DNA of 64,000 nucleotides, from the NCBI RefSeq assembly GCF_014207375.1, contig NZ_JACHEE010000003.1:1-64000 (forward strand), read 5' to 3'. Each line of letters begins with the position of its first letter. Position 1 is the stretch's first letter. Made by a program: the position numbers and the translations under genes. The notes beneath the pieces are model-generated. The model ran no database searches, was not told the DNA's origin, and was given only the letters and a program-made list of their open reading frames with translations. This document shows positions 24,653 to 32,290 of this stretch, piece by piece. This DNA is from Arthrobacter sp. AZCC_0090. GTDB taxonomy: Bacteria; Actinomycetota; Actinomycetes; Actinomycetales; Micrococcaceae.

Positions 24653-25928
24653 TTCGGCCTCCTAGTTTCCTGATCGGAGCTCCATCATCGTGGGTTCGCC
24701 AGTCGTCCGGGAGCAAATGGTCCAGAAGGTCATCAACAGTCACCGCCCCCACCAAGCGACCGGCGCTGTTGACGACCGGGAGGGAATTAAGGTTGTAGGA
24801 GGCCATGGTGTGGCTGACTTCGCTGACGCTGGCGTGATCGGAAACCGGTTCCAAGTTCTTGTCCACGATGCTGCCCAACTGTTCCGGCGGGGCGCTGCGG
24901 AGCAACTGCTGGATGTGCACGACGCCGAGGAATCGTCCCGTGGGGGTCTCCAACGGCGGGCGGCAGATAAAGATGGCAGAGGCCAGAGCGGGGGATAGTT
25001 CTTCGCTCCGCACATGGGCAAGCGCTTCAGCGACGGTAGCTTCCGGGGGCAGAATGACGGGGACCGGGGTCATCAGGCCGCCGGCGGTGTCCTCGTCGTA
25101 CTGCAGGAGCCGGCGGACGTCGTCCGCTTCGTCCGGCTCCATCAAGAGCAGCAATTCCTCGGCCTTCGCGGAGGGCAGGTCCGCCAGCAGGTCTGCGGCG
25201 TCGTCCGGGTCCATTTCTTCCAGCACGTCGGCTGCGCGTTCGTTGTCCAATGCGGACAGGAGCGTCACCTGGTCTTCTTCCGGCAATTCCTGGAGAACGT
25301 CGGCCAGGCGTTCGTCCTGGAGCTCGCTGGCCACTTCAATCCGGCGCTTGTCCGACATTTCCTGGAGTGCGTCGGCAAAGTCGGCCGGTTTGAGGTCTTC
25401 GTGGGTGGCAACGAAGTGGCTGGCACCCTGGGGATCGTTCTCGGAGCCCTGCAGGGTGTCCGCCCAGTCCACGAGAAGAGTGTGGCCCCGGCGCAGCCCC
25501 CGAAGCCTGGAGGTCGACGTCCCACGGCGAATGAAGAGCTTGGAGACCAACCAGTCGCCGTTGCGCTGCTGGTCCATGGCGATATCTTCGATGATGGCCT
25601 CGCCACTGCCGTCCTTGAGCGTCACTTTGCGGTCAAAGAGCTCGCCGACCACCAGTTGCTCTGCACCGCGTTGCTGGAAGCGGCGGAGGTTGACCAGCCC
25701 GGTGCAAATGATCTGGCCCTGGTCCATGGACGTCAGCCGGGTCATGGGAACGAAAACGCGCTTCTTGCCCGGAACTTCGACGACGATGCCCACTGCGTGC
25801 GGGGCCCCGCGCAAGCCGCGCGAGAGCACCACGACATCGCGCAGCCGGCCCAAACGATCCCCCAGGGGGTCGAAGACATCGAGGCCGAGCAGGCGCGCAA
25901 CAAAGACGCGTGAAGGATTTGTGCTCAC
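24645..25928 (-). CDS. MgtE N-terminal and CBS domain protein
   Basis: A 427-residue soluble protein. An N-terminal PRC-barrel-like region (V-A-R-L-L-G-L-D-V-F-D-P-L-G-D-R) is followed by an MgtE intracellular helical domain (D-F-A-D-A-L-Q-E-M-S, then L-Q-E-L-P-E-E-D-Q, M-D-P-D-D-A-A-D-L-L-A-D-L-P; about residues 185-265). Two CBS domains follow (about 280-405), with M-T-P-V-P-V-I at the first. These match the Mg2+-sensing part of MgtE, but the membrane channel is missing, so this is a sensor or regulatory protein rather than a transporter on its own. The pairing with DUF1003 is conserved. Confidence 0.9.
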   Translation of the reverse strand: MSTNPSRVFVARLLGLDVFDPLGDRLGRLRDVVVLSRGLRGAPHAVGIVVEVPGKKRVFVPMTRLTSMDQGQIICTGLVNLRRFQQRGAEQLVVGELFDRKVTLKDGSGEAIIEDIAMDQQRNGDWLVSKLFIRRGTSTSRLRGLRRGHTLLVDWADTLQGSENDPQGASHFVATHEDLKPADFADALQEMSDKRRIEVASELQDERLADVLQELPEEDQVTLLSALDNERAADVLEEMDPDDAADLLADLPSAKAEELLLLMEPDEADDVRRLLQYDEDTAGGLMTPVPVILPPEATVAEALAHVRSEELSPALASAIFICRPPLETPTGRFLGVVHIQQLLRSAPPEQLGSIVDKNLEPVSDHASVSEVSHTMASYNLNSLPVVNSAGRLVGAVTVDDLLDHLLPDDWRTHDDGAPIRKLGGRIG

Positions 25929-26005
25929 AGTTACAGGCTACCGAGTCTGCTCTCTTTTAGCTGAATTTCAGCCGCTTCACATGTGTATGGGACAGAATGG
26001 GGGGT

Positions 26006-26827
26006 ATGGCGAACATTTTCGGTGCCCCTAAGGCCACGGAGGAATCCCGCAGTGTCCCCAAAGGTGACACGGTGGGCTCCTACACCTCCTATCTCGATGC
26101 CCAGAAAGCGGTGGATTATCTGGCTGACCAGCAGTTCCCGGTCCAGCATGTCTCCATTGTGGGAAACGACCTCAAAATGGTCGAACGGGTAACGGGACGG
26201 CTGAGCTACCCGCGCGTCGCACTGTCAGGCGCCCTGAGCGGCATGTGGTTCGGCCTGTTCGTTGGGGTCATGCTGTCGTTCTTCACCCCGGCCGGGGGCC
26301 CGTTCTCGATTGTGACATCGGTCCTCATGGGTGCGGCGTTCTTCATGCTCTTCGGGATCGTCACGTATGCCGCCCAGCGCGGGAAGCGGGATTTCACGTC
26401 CACCAGTCAGGTAGTGGCGACGAACTATGACGTCATTGTCGCGCTGGAAGCATCGCAGGAAGCCCGCCGACTCCTTCATCAATTGCCGATGAATCCGTCC
26501 GAGGCGGCGTTCGGCCGGCCGCCTCAGGCGTACACGCCGCAGGACTACCAGAACCCGCCGGTCCAGCCCGGACCGCAGGGTCCGGCGCCGGAACGGCCAG
26601 CTTCCTGGCAGGACCCTTACGGTCAGCGTGGACCCGAGGCCGGACAGGAAGCAACCGGTGCGCCAGCCCAGCCGGCCGCGGAGGTTCCAGTCCAGGCGGC
26701 ACCGCCCACCACCGGCGTGCGCTACCCGGACCTTCCGGACGGCCGGCCGCAGTACGGTGTGCGGGTGAACGACGCCGGAAACGGCCAGAAACAGGATGCT
26801 GACGGTGAGGACGCGGCCAAACAGTAG
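26006..26827 (+). CDS. YflT-like (general stress protein 17M) membrane protein
   Basis: A 273-residue protein. Residues about 18-60 match the YflT/heat-induced stress domain (G-S-Y-T-S-Y-L-D-A-Q-K-A-V-D-Y-L-A-D, then V-S-I-V-G-N-D-L). Two membrane helices follow (about 75-95 and 103-122). The last about 110 residues are a Pro/Gln/Gly-rich tail (P-Q-A-Y-T-P-Q-D-Y-Q-N-P-P). ATG 26006 is preceded by a G-rich ribosome binding site; ATG 25997 is the alternative. It is divergent from the MgtE-N/CBS gene across about 75 bases. The role is unknown, but family members are stress-induced. Confidence 0.82.
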   Translation: MANIFGAPKATEESRSVPKGDTVGSYTSYLDAQKAVDYLADQQFPVQHVSIVGNDLKMVERVTGRLSYPRVALSGALSGMWFGLFVGVMLSFFTPAGGPFSIVTSVLMGAAFFMLFGIVTYAAQRGKRDFTSTSQVVATNYDVIVALEASQEARRLLHQLPMNPSEAAFGRPPQAYTPQDYQNPPVQPGPQGPAPERPASWQDPYGQRGPEAGQEATGAPAQPAAEVPVQAAPPTTGVRYPDLPDGRPQYGVRVNDAGNGQKQDADGEDAAKQ

Positions 26828-26846
26828 TCAGGCCACCCAGCGCAAA

Positions 26847-26882
26847 GAGGAGGGCTACCGGATCTCTCCGGTAGCCCTCCTC
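26847..26882. terminator. 15-bp hairpin terminator
   Basis: GAGGAGGGCTACCGG (26847-26861) pairs perfectly with 26868-26882 around a 6-base loop. It lies between the convergent YflT-like gene and pepP, 20 and 19 bases from their stops. Confidence 0.85.
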
Positions 26883-26900
26883 GTGCGTTTGCCTCAGTGA

Positions 26901-28484
26901 TTAGGCTTCTTCGTCCTGGTAGATGCCTGCCATCCAGGCCTCGACGTCGTCCGCCTTGCGGGGGAGAGCCGCGCTGAGGTTGACGGGACCGTCGGCGGTC
27001 ATCAGGATGTCATCCTCGATCCGGACGCCGATTCCGCGGTATTCCTCCGGAATGGCGAGGTCCTCGTTCTTGAAGTAGAGCCCGGGTTCTATGGTGAACA
27101 CCATGCCCTCGGTGAGCACTCCGTCCAGGTAGAGATCGCGCTTGGCCTGGGCACAGTCGTGGACGTCCAGGCCCAGGTGGTGGCTGGTCCCGTGCGGCAT
27201 CCAGCGGCGGTGCTGCTGGCCATCGGGACTGATGGCTTCTTCCACAGAGACTGGCAGCAAACCCCACTCGGCGAGGCGCTCGGCAAGGACCGTGGTGGCG
27301 GCGGTGTGGATGTCGCGGAACTTCACACCCGGCTGGGCTGCGGCAAATCCGGCGTCTGCGGCGTCAAGGACGGCTTCGTAGACCTTGCGCTGGACGTCCG
27401 AGAACTTTCCGTTGGCCGGAATGGTGCGGGTTACGTCCGCTGTGTAGAGCGAATCTGCCTCCACGCCAGCGTCCAGGAGCAGGAGCTCCCCGGCGTTGAC
27501 CTTTCCCGTGTTCCGGGTCCAATGCAGCACTGTGGCGTTGTTTCCGGCGGCCGCGATGGTGTCGTAACCGAGTTCGTTGCCTTCTTCGCGAGCACGGGCG
27601 AAGAAGGCGCCTTCGACGACGCGTTCGCCGCGGTGATGGGTCATGGCGCGGGGGAGGGCGCGGACCACGTCGGCGAAACCCTCGACCGTAGCCGCGACAG
27701 CGATCTTCATTTGCTCGACTTCCCAAGGGTCCTTGAGAAGTCGAAGCTCGGAGAGAGCCTCGCTGAGGAGTTCGTCCAGGGCATCGAGTTCGCTGAGGTC
27801 CAGGTTCTCCGGATCTTTGGCCGTGTTGTAGCGGGCGGTGTCTACGAGGGCATCGATGTTCTCGTCCACCTTGCGGACCAGGCGGATGGAGATTCCGCCG
27901 ATTTCCGCGGCGCCCACGTTCTTGGTGATGGCCATCTCGAGTTCGTCGATATGAGCGGTCTTGAGTCCGAAGCGTGCCTCGAATTCGGCGAGCGTGGGAC
28001 GGGCGCCGATCCAGAACTCACCGGAGCGGGAGTCGGCGTAGAACTGTTCCGTGTCCCGGCCGGCCAGCGGACGGAAGTAGAGCGTGGCGAGGTGGTTGCC
28101 GCCGTCGTCGCCGGTTCCTTCCTCGACAGGTTCCAGGACCAGCACGGCATCGGGCTCGTGGTCCAGGCCCAATCCGGTGAGGTGCGCAAAGCCGGAGTGG
28201 GGGCGGAAGCGGTAGTCGCAGTCGTTCGAGCGGACCTTGAGAGGGCCCGCCGGTACGACGAGGCGCACACCGGCAAACTTGGCGGAGATGGCCCGACGAC
28301 GCGTGGCGGCGTGGTCTGCGACGGCGTCGCGCGCAGGGGTCACCTGCGGGGCAGGCGCCCAATTGCTGGCCATGAACGCCTTGAAGGCATCGGATGTGGG
28401 CCGCTGGGAGCGGTTGTTGACGCGCTCCTCCAGGGGCTGGGAGGCTGTGGTTTCACCGTTTTGGGTGTTATCTGCATCGTTCAC
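26901..28484 (-). CDS. pepP: Xaa-Pro aminopeptidase (aminopeptidase P)
   Basis: A 527-residue M24B metallopeptidase that removes N-terminal residues preceding proline. The N-terminal non-catalytic domain (about residues 50-260) holds the F-R-P-H-S-G-F-A-H-L-T-G segment. The C-terminal pita-bread domain has the dinuclear metal ligands: L-L-L-D-A-G-V-E and T-A-D-V-T-R-T (two Asp), G-T-S-H-H-L-G-L-D-V-H-D (His), F-T-I-E-P-G-L-Y (Glu) and G-I-G-V-R-I-E-D-D (Glu). ATG 28484 gives an acidic N-terminal extension. The gene is divergent from the PHP gene. Confidence 0.95.
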   Translation of the reverse strand: MNDADNTQNGETTASQPLEERVNNRSQRPTSDAFKAFMASNWAPAPQVTPARDAVADHAATRRRAISAKFAGVRLVVPAGPLKVRSNDCDYRFRPHSGFAHLTGLGLDHEPDAVLVLEPVEEGTGDDGGNHLATLYFRPLAGRDTEQFYADSRSGEFWIGARPTLAEFEARFGLKTAHIDELEMAITKNVGAAEIGGISIRLVRKVDENIDALVDTARYNTAKDPENLDLSELDALDELLSEALSELRLLKDPWEVEQMKIAVAATVEGFADVVRALPRAMTHHRGERVVEGAFFARAREEGNELGYDTIAAAGNNATVLHWTRNTGKVNAGELLLLDAGVEADSLYTADVTRTIPANGKFSDVQRKVYEAVLDAADAGFAAAQPGVKFRDIHTAATTVLAERLAEWGLLPVSVEEAISPDGQQHRRWMPHGTSHHLGLDVHDCAQAKRDLYLDGVLTEGMVFTIEPGLYFKNEDLAIPEEYRGIGVRIEDDILMTADGPVNLSAALPRKADDVEAWMAGIYQDEEA

Positions 28485-28564
28485 CGTCCCATCGTCCCAT
28501 CAAGGCCGACACTAGGCCAACGCCGCAACGGTCCAAGCCGCCCCTGATCAAATAGGCTTGGAAA

Positions 28565-29410
28565 GTGAAGATCGACCTGCACGCGCACTCCAATGTTTCC
28601 GACGGGACCGAGGCTCCCGCGGGAGTGATCGCCTCGGCGTCTGCAGCGGGCCTGGATGTGGTGGCCCTGACAGACCACGACTCCACCGATGGCTGGGATC
28701 AGGCGTCCGCTGCCGCCCTGGAATTCGGTGTGGCCTTCGTGCCGGGGATGGAGATATCCTGCCGCACCCGGGAGGGGATCAGTGTCCATCTGCTGAGCTA
28801 TCTCCACGATCCAGATCATCCCGGCCTGCTTGAAGAAATCACCAAGGCGAAGGACGCGAGGCTCACCCGCGCCAAGCGGATGGTCACGCTCTTGGCCGAG
28901 GACTATCCCTTGAGCTGGGACGACGTCATCCACCATGTGGCTCCTGGCGCGACCGTTGGCCGTCCGCATATCGCCGACGCCCTTGTGGCGGCCGGCGCAG
29001 TAGCGGACCGCTCCGAGGCTTTCACCGCGATCCTCACCTCACACTCGCGCTACTTCGTGCAGCACTACGCACCGGACCCGGCGCTCGCCGTCGAGCTCGT
29101 CCGTGCGGCGGGTGGCGTGCCCGTCTTCGCCCATCCGGTCGCCTCGGCCCGCGGCCGTGTGGTCGGCGAACGGACTTACCGGGAAATGATCGACGCCGGA
29201 CTGCAAGGGCTGGAAGTGGAGCACCGGGACAACCCCGAGGAAGGCCGCGTGTTCCTGCGGCGCCTGGCTGCCGAGCATGGGCTGTTCATGACGGGTTCCT
29301 CCGACTACCACGGAACCGGCAAGCCCAATCTGTTCGGGGAGAACCTGACGTCCCCGGAGGTCCTGGCCCTCATCGAGGAACTCGGCACGGGGAGTTCGGT
29401 GATCCGCTGA
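28565..29410 (+). CDS. PHP-domain phosphoesterase
   Basis: A 281-residue metal-dependent phosphoesterase of the PHP family. The metal ligands are visible in order: D-L-H-A-H-S-N-V-S-D-G (residues 4-14), LTDHDSTDGW (about 37-46), G-M-E-I-S-C (about 61), L-S-Y-L-H-D, F-A-H-P, and S-S-D-Y-H-G near the end. The arrangement matches the TrpH/YciV group, some of which hydrolyse 3',5'-nucleoside bisphosphates and RNA 5' ends. It starts at GTG and ends 16 bases before the convergent methyltransferase stop. The substrate is inferred from family only. Confidence 0.9.
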   Translation: MKIDLHAHSNVSDGTEAPAGVIASASAAGLDVVALTDHDSTDGWDQASAAALEFGVAFVPGMEISCRTREGISVHLLSYLHDPDHPGLLEEITKAKDARLTRAKRMVTLLAEDYPLSWDDVIHHVAPGATVGRPHIADALVAAGAVADRSEAFTAILTSHSRYFVQHYAPDPALAVELVRAAGGVPVFAHPVASARGRVVGERTYREMIDAGLQGLEVEHRDNPEEGRVFLRRLAAEHGLFMTGSSDYHGTGKPNLFGENLTSPEVLALIEELGTGSSVIR

Positions 29411-29426
29411 CGGAGGTCCCGCAGAG

Positions 29427-30290
29427 CTAGTTCGGGTAAAACGTCGCCTTGCCGTCCAGGCGCTTCCGCATCACGTCGATAGCCGGTGCGTTTTGGTCCA
29501 CGCACACGAACCTTCGATCCAGTTTCGACGCGACGGATCCGAGCGTGCCGGAACCGGCAAAAAAGTCCAGGCACCAGTCTCCTGGCCGGCTGGATGCCGT
29601 AACGATCCGCCGGACCAGGCCTTCCGGTTTTTGCGTTGGATAGCCGGTCTTTTCCTTGCCGGTGGGCGAAACGATGGTGTGCCACCAGACGTCGGTGGGA
29701 AGCTTCCCCAGCTCCCGCTTGGCTGGCGTCACGAGGCCAGGCGCCATGTACGGCTCGCGGTCCACTTCGGCATTGTCGAAGTGGTACTTGGCGGGATTCT
29801 TGACGTACACGAGGATGTTGTCGTGCTTGGTGGGCCAGCGGTTCTTCGCGCGGGCGCCGTAGTCGTAGGCCCAGATGATCTCGTTCAGGAAACACTCCCG
29901 GCCGAAGATCGAGTCCAACATGACCTTGGCGTAATGCACCTCGCGGTAGTCGAGATGCAGGTACAAGGTGCCGTCGTCGGCGAGCAGCCGCCAGGCTTCC
30001 AGGAGCCGTGGTTCCAGGAAGGACCAGTAGTCGCTGAAGGCGTCGTCGTAGCTGTGCAGGGCGCCCTTGATGGTGTCATAGGAGCGGCCCTTGAAGCCGA
30101 CGCGGTCGCCGTCGCCTTCGGCATTGCGGACCATGCGCGTTTCCTGGCGGCTCTGGACACGGCCCGTGTTGAAGGGCGGGTCCACATAGATCAGTGTGAA
30201 GGCGCCGTCCGGCAGCGTCGGGAGGAAATCCGCGTTGTCCGCGTGTACCACCAAGTTGCTGCCGTCCGGCGCCCAAACAGTGTCAGTCAT
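29427..30290 (-). CDS. Solitary DNA methyltransferase (beta class, N6-adenine or N4-cytosine)
   Basis: A 287-residue DNA methyltransferase. The catalytic motif D-P-P-F-N-T-G is near the N-terminus (about residues 37-43) and the SAM-binding motif D-F-F-A-G-S-G-T-L is near the C-terminus (about 244-252), the motif order of the beta class (CcrM/HinfI type). The target-recognition region between them includes W-A-Y-D-Y-G-A-R-A-K-N-R-W-P-T-K-H-D-N. The late T-G-Y-P-T-Q-K-P-E segment is typical of this fold. No restriction endonuclease gene is adjacent, so it is a candidate housekeeping or regulatory methyltransferase. It is 8 bases downstream of the DEAD-box helicase stop on the same strand, so it is probably in that transcript. 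The recognition site is unknown. Confidence 0.9.
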   Translation of the reverse strand: MTDTVWAPDGSNLVVHADNADFLPTLPDGAFTLIYVDPPFNTGRVQSRQETRMVRNAEGDGDRVGFKGRSYDTIKGALHSYDDAFSDYWSFLEPRLLEAWRLLADDGTLYLHLDYREVHYAKVMLDSIFGRECFLNEIIWAYDYGARAKNRWPTKHDNILVYVKNPAKYHFDNAEVDREPYMAPGLVTPAKRELGKLPTDVWWHTIVSPTGKEKTGYPTQKPEGLVRRIVTASSRPGDWCLDFFAGSGTLGSVASKLDRRFVCVDQNAPAIDVMRKRLDGKATFYPN

Positions 30291-30298
30291 TGAGGCCG

Positions 30299-32023
30299 TT
30301 AAGCCTCGGTGCTCTCGGCGGAAGCACCGGAAGCGGACACCACTTCGCCGTTGCGGCGGCGGGTGCGGGAACGGCGAGCGCGTGCAGGCTTGTCCGCGCC
30401 CTCGCCGGACTGACCGGACTGGGGTTCGGCAGACTGAGCGGTACCTTCGGCAGGGGCTGCCTCGCCCTCGGACGTACGACGGCGGCGGGTGCGGTTGCGT
30501 CCACCCTCGCCGCTGCCCTCGCGGGAGGGAGCGTCGCCGGACTTCGCGCCGCGGCGGCCACTGTCGCGTCCGCCGTCTCGGCTGGAGCGCCCACGCCCGG
30601 AATCGCCACTGGAACGGGAGTTCTTCTTGCCGGTCTCGCCCAGGTCTTCGAGGACCTCGGCGTCGACGCCCGCAAGGGTGCGCTGGTTGCGGGGGAGACG
30701 GCCTTTAGTGCCTTCCGGAATGTCCAGGTCGGAGAACAGGTGCGGGGACGAAGAGTATGTCTCAACAGGCTCGGGGGAATTCAAGCCCAGGGCCTTGTTG
30801 ATGAGGGCCCAGCGGGGGACGTCGTCCCAATCGACAAACGTGACGGCGGTGCCCTTGTTGCCGGCGCGGCCGGTGCGTCCAACGCGGTGCAGGTAGATCT
30901 TCTCGTCTTCGACGCACTGGTAGTTGATGACGTGCGTGACGTCGTCAACGTCGATGCCACGGGCCGCGACATCAGTGGCCACCAGGACATCGACCTTGTT
31001 GTTGCGGAAGGCGCGCAGCGCCTGTTCACGCGCACCTTGGCCGAGGTCGCCGTGGATGGCCGCGGCAGCGAAGCCGCGATCCACGAGTTCCTCGGCAACC
31101 TTGGCGGCGGTGCGCTTCGTCTTGGTGAAGATGATGGTCCGGCCGCGGCCGCGGGACTGCAGGATGCGAGCGACGACCTCGGTCTTGTCCATGCTGTGGG
31201 CACGGTAGATCAACTGGCGGATGTCGCGCTTCGTCAAGCCTTCGTCGTTCGGGTCCGCGGCACGGATGTGCGTGGGCTGCGTCATGTAGCGACGGGCCAT
31301 GGCAATGACCGGGCCAGGCATGGTGGCCGAGAAGAGCAGGGTCTGGCGGACGGCGGGAGTGCCGGCAATCAGGGTCTCGACGTCCGGAAGGAAGCCGAGG
31401 TCCAGCATCTCGTCTGCTTCGTCGAGAATCACCATGCGAACGTTCTTGAGGCTCAGGTGCTTCTGCTTGTAGAGGTCGATCAGGCGGCCGGGCGTACCGA
31501 CAACCACCTCGACTCCCTTCTGCAAGGCTTCGATTTGCGGTTCGTAAGCACGGCCGCCGTAGATCGTGGCGATGCGCGCGTTGCGCTTCCGGGACGCCGT
31601 CTGGAGGTCGTTGGCCACCTGAACGGCGAGTTCGCGGGTAGGAACAATCACCAGGGCCTGGGGTGCGCCGGGAACTGCGAGCTTGTCATGGCCGGCGTCG
31701 CTTGGTCCGACGACGCGCTGCAGCGCCGGGATTCCGAAGCCGAGGGTCTTTCCGGTACCGGTCTTGGCCTGGCCGATGATGTCGTGTCCGCCGAGGGCTA
31801 CCGGGAGGGTCATGGCCTGGATGGGGAAGGGGTGGGTGATTCCGGCGTCGGCGAGCGATTCAACGATGTCGGCGCGGACGTTGTAGTCGGCGAAGGACTT
31901 TTCTGCGATCTCGTGCGGCGTTTCGTCCGAGGAAATGGTTTCCTCGGGTTCGATCGTTTCGGTTCCGTCTGTCAGAACTTCATGGGTGTGCAATTCACTC
32001 ACAGTGGAGTTTTCCTTATTCAT
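30299..32023 (-). CDS. DEAD-box ATP-dependent RNA helicase (RhlE/DeaD type)
   Basis: A 574-residue RNA helicase. It has the Q motif region (F-A-D-Y-N-V, then P-F-P-I-Q), Walker A A-K-T-G-T-G-K-T (about residue 85), P-T-R-E-L-A, I-L-D-E-A-D-E-M-L, S-A-T, and the C-terminal RecA domain with H-R-V-G-R-T-G-R-A-G. The last about 140 residues are a low-complexity basic/Ser/Gly tail with S-R-S-S-G-D-S-G-R-G-R and R-R-R repeats, suited to RNA binding. The M. tuberculosis counterpart is annotated rhlE (Rv3211) and lies near the same TetR/DUF3107/moeZ genes. It leads a two-gene transcript with the DNA methyltransferase. A leader of up to about 200 bases lies upstream. Confidence 0.93.
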   Translation of the reverse strand: MNKENSTVSELHTHEVLTDGTETIEPEETISSDETPHEIAEKSFADYNVRADIVESLADAGITHPFPIQAMTLPVALGGHDIIGQAKTGTGKTLGFGIPALQRVVGPSDAGHDKLAVPGAPQALVIVPTRELAVQVANDLQTASRKRNARIATIYGGRAYEPQIEALQKGVEVVVGTPGRLIDLYKQKHLSLKNVRMVILDEADEMLDLGFLPDVETLIAGTPAVRQTLLFSATMPGPVIAMARRYMTQPTHIRAADPNDEGLTKRDIRQLIYRAHSMDKTEVVARILQSRGRGRTIIFTKTKRTAAKVAEELVDRGFAAAAIHGDLGQGAREQALRAFRNNKVDVLVATDVAARGIDVDDVTHVINYQCVEDEKIYLHRVGRTGRAGNKGTAVTFVDWDDVPRWALINKALGLNSPEPVETYSSSPHLFSDLDIPEGTKGRLPRNQRTLAGVDAEVLEDLGETGKKNSRSSGDSGRGRSSRDGGRDSGRRGAKSGDAPSREGSGEGGRNRTRRRRTSEGEAAPAEGTAQSAEPQSGQSGEGADKPARARRSRTRRRNGEVVSASGASAESTEA

Positions 32024-32290
32024 TTGGGCTGCGCTGCGTGCTCAACGGTGGTGGCAGGGCCGTTCCGGAGCACGAATGGGCGCAAGCAAATCCAGTGGAA
32101 GCCGATCGCGGGCTATCTAAATACTGGCACTGGTGACCAGCTGGTGTATCTCAAGATCGCGTAGGGGCGGGCTTGTTGATGTCAAAAAATTAACTGAATC
32201 AACGACCGGGCATCCATTACTACTCACACAGTCTAGCGTCTGGGGGCCGTAAACCCCGGATCGTGGTCCCAAGCCTGCGGACGATCCGCC
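32024..32290 (-). promoter_or_regulatory. Leader and promoter region of the DEAD-box helicase
   Basis: The 267 bases between the helicase start and the RNB ribonuclease stop contain, read on the minus strand, TTGACA (32179-32184) inside an A+T-rich stretch. A plausible start site would then lie about 120-150 bases before the helicase codon 1. A long untranslated leader is typical of cold-regulated DEAD-box genes, so post-transcriptional control is possible. The -10 box is not convincing. No small gene is evident. Confidence 0.4.
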
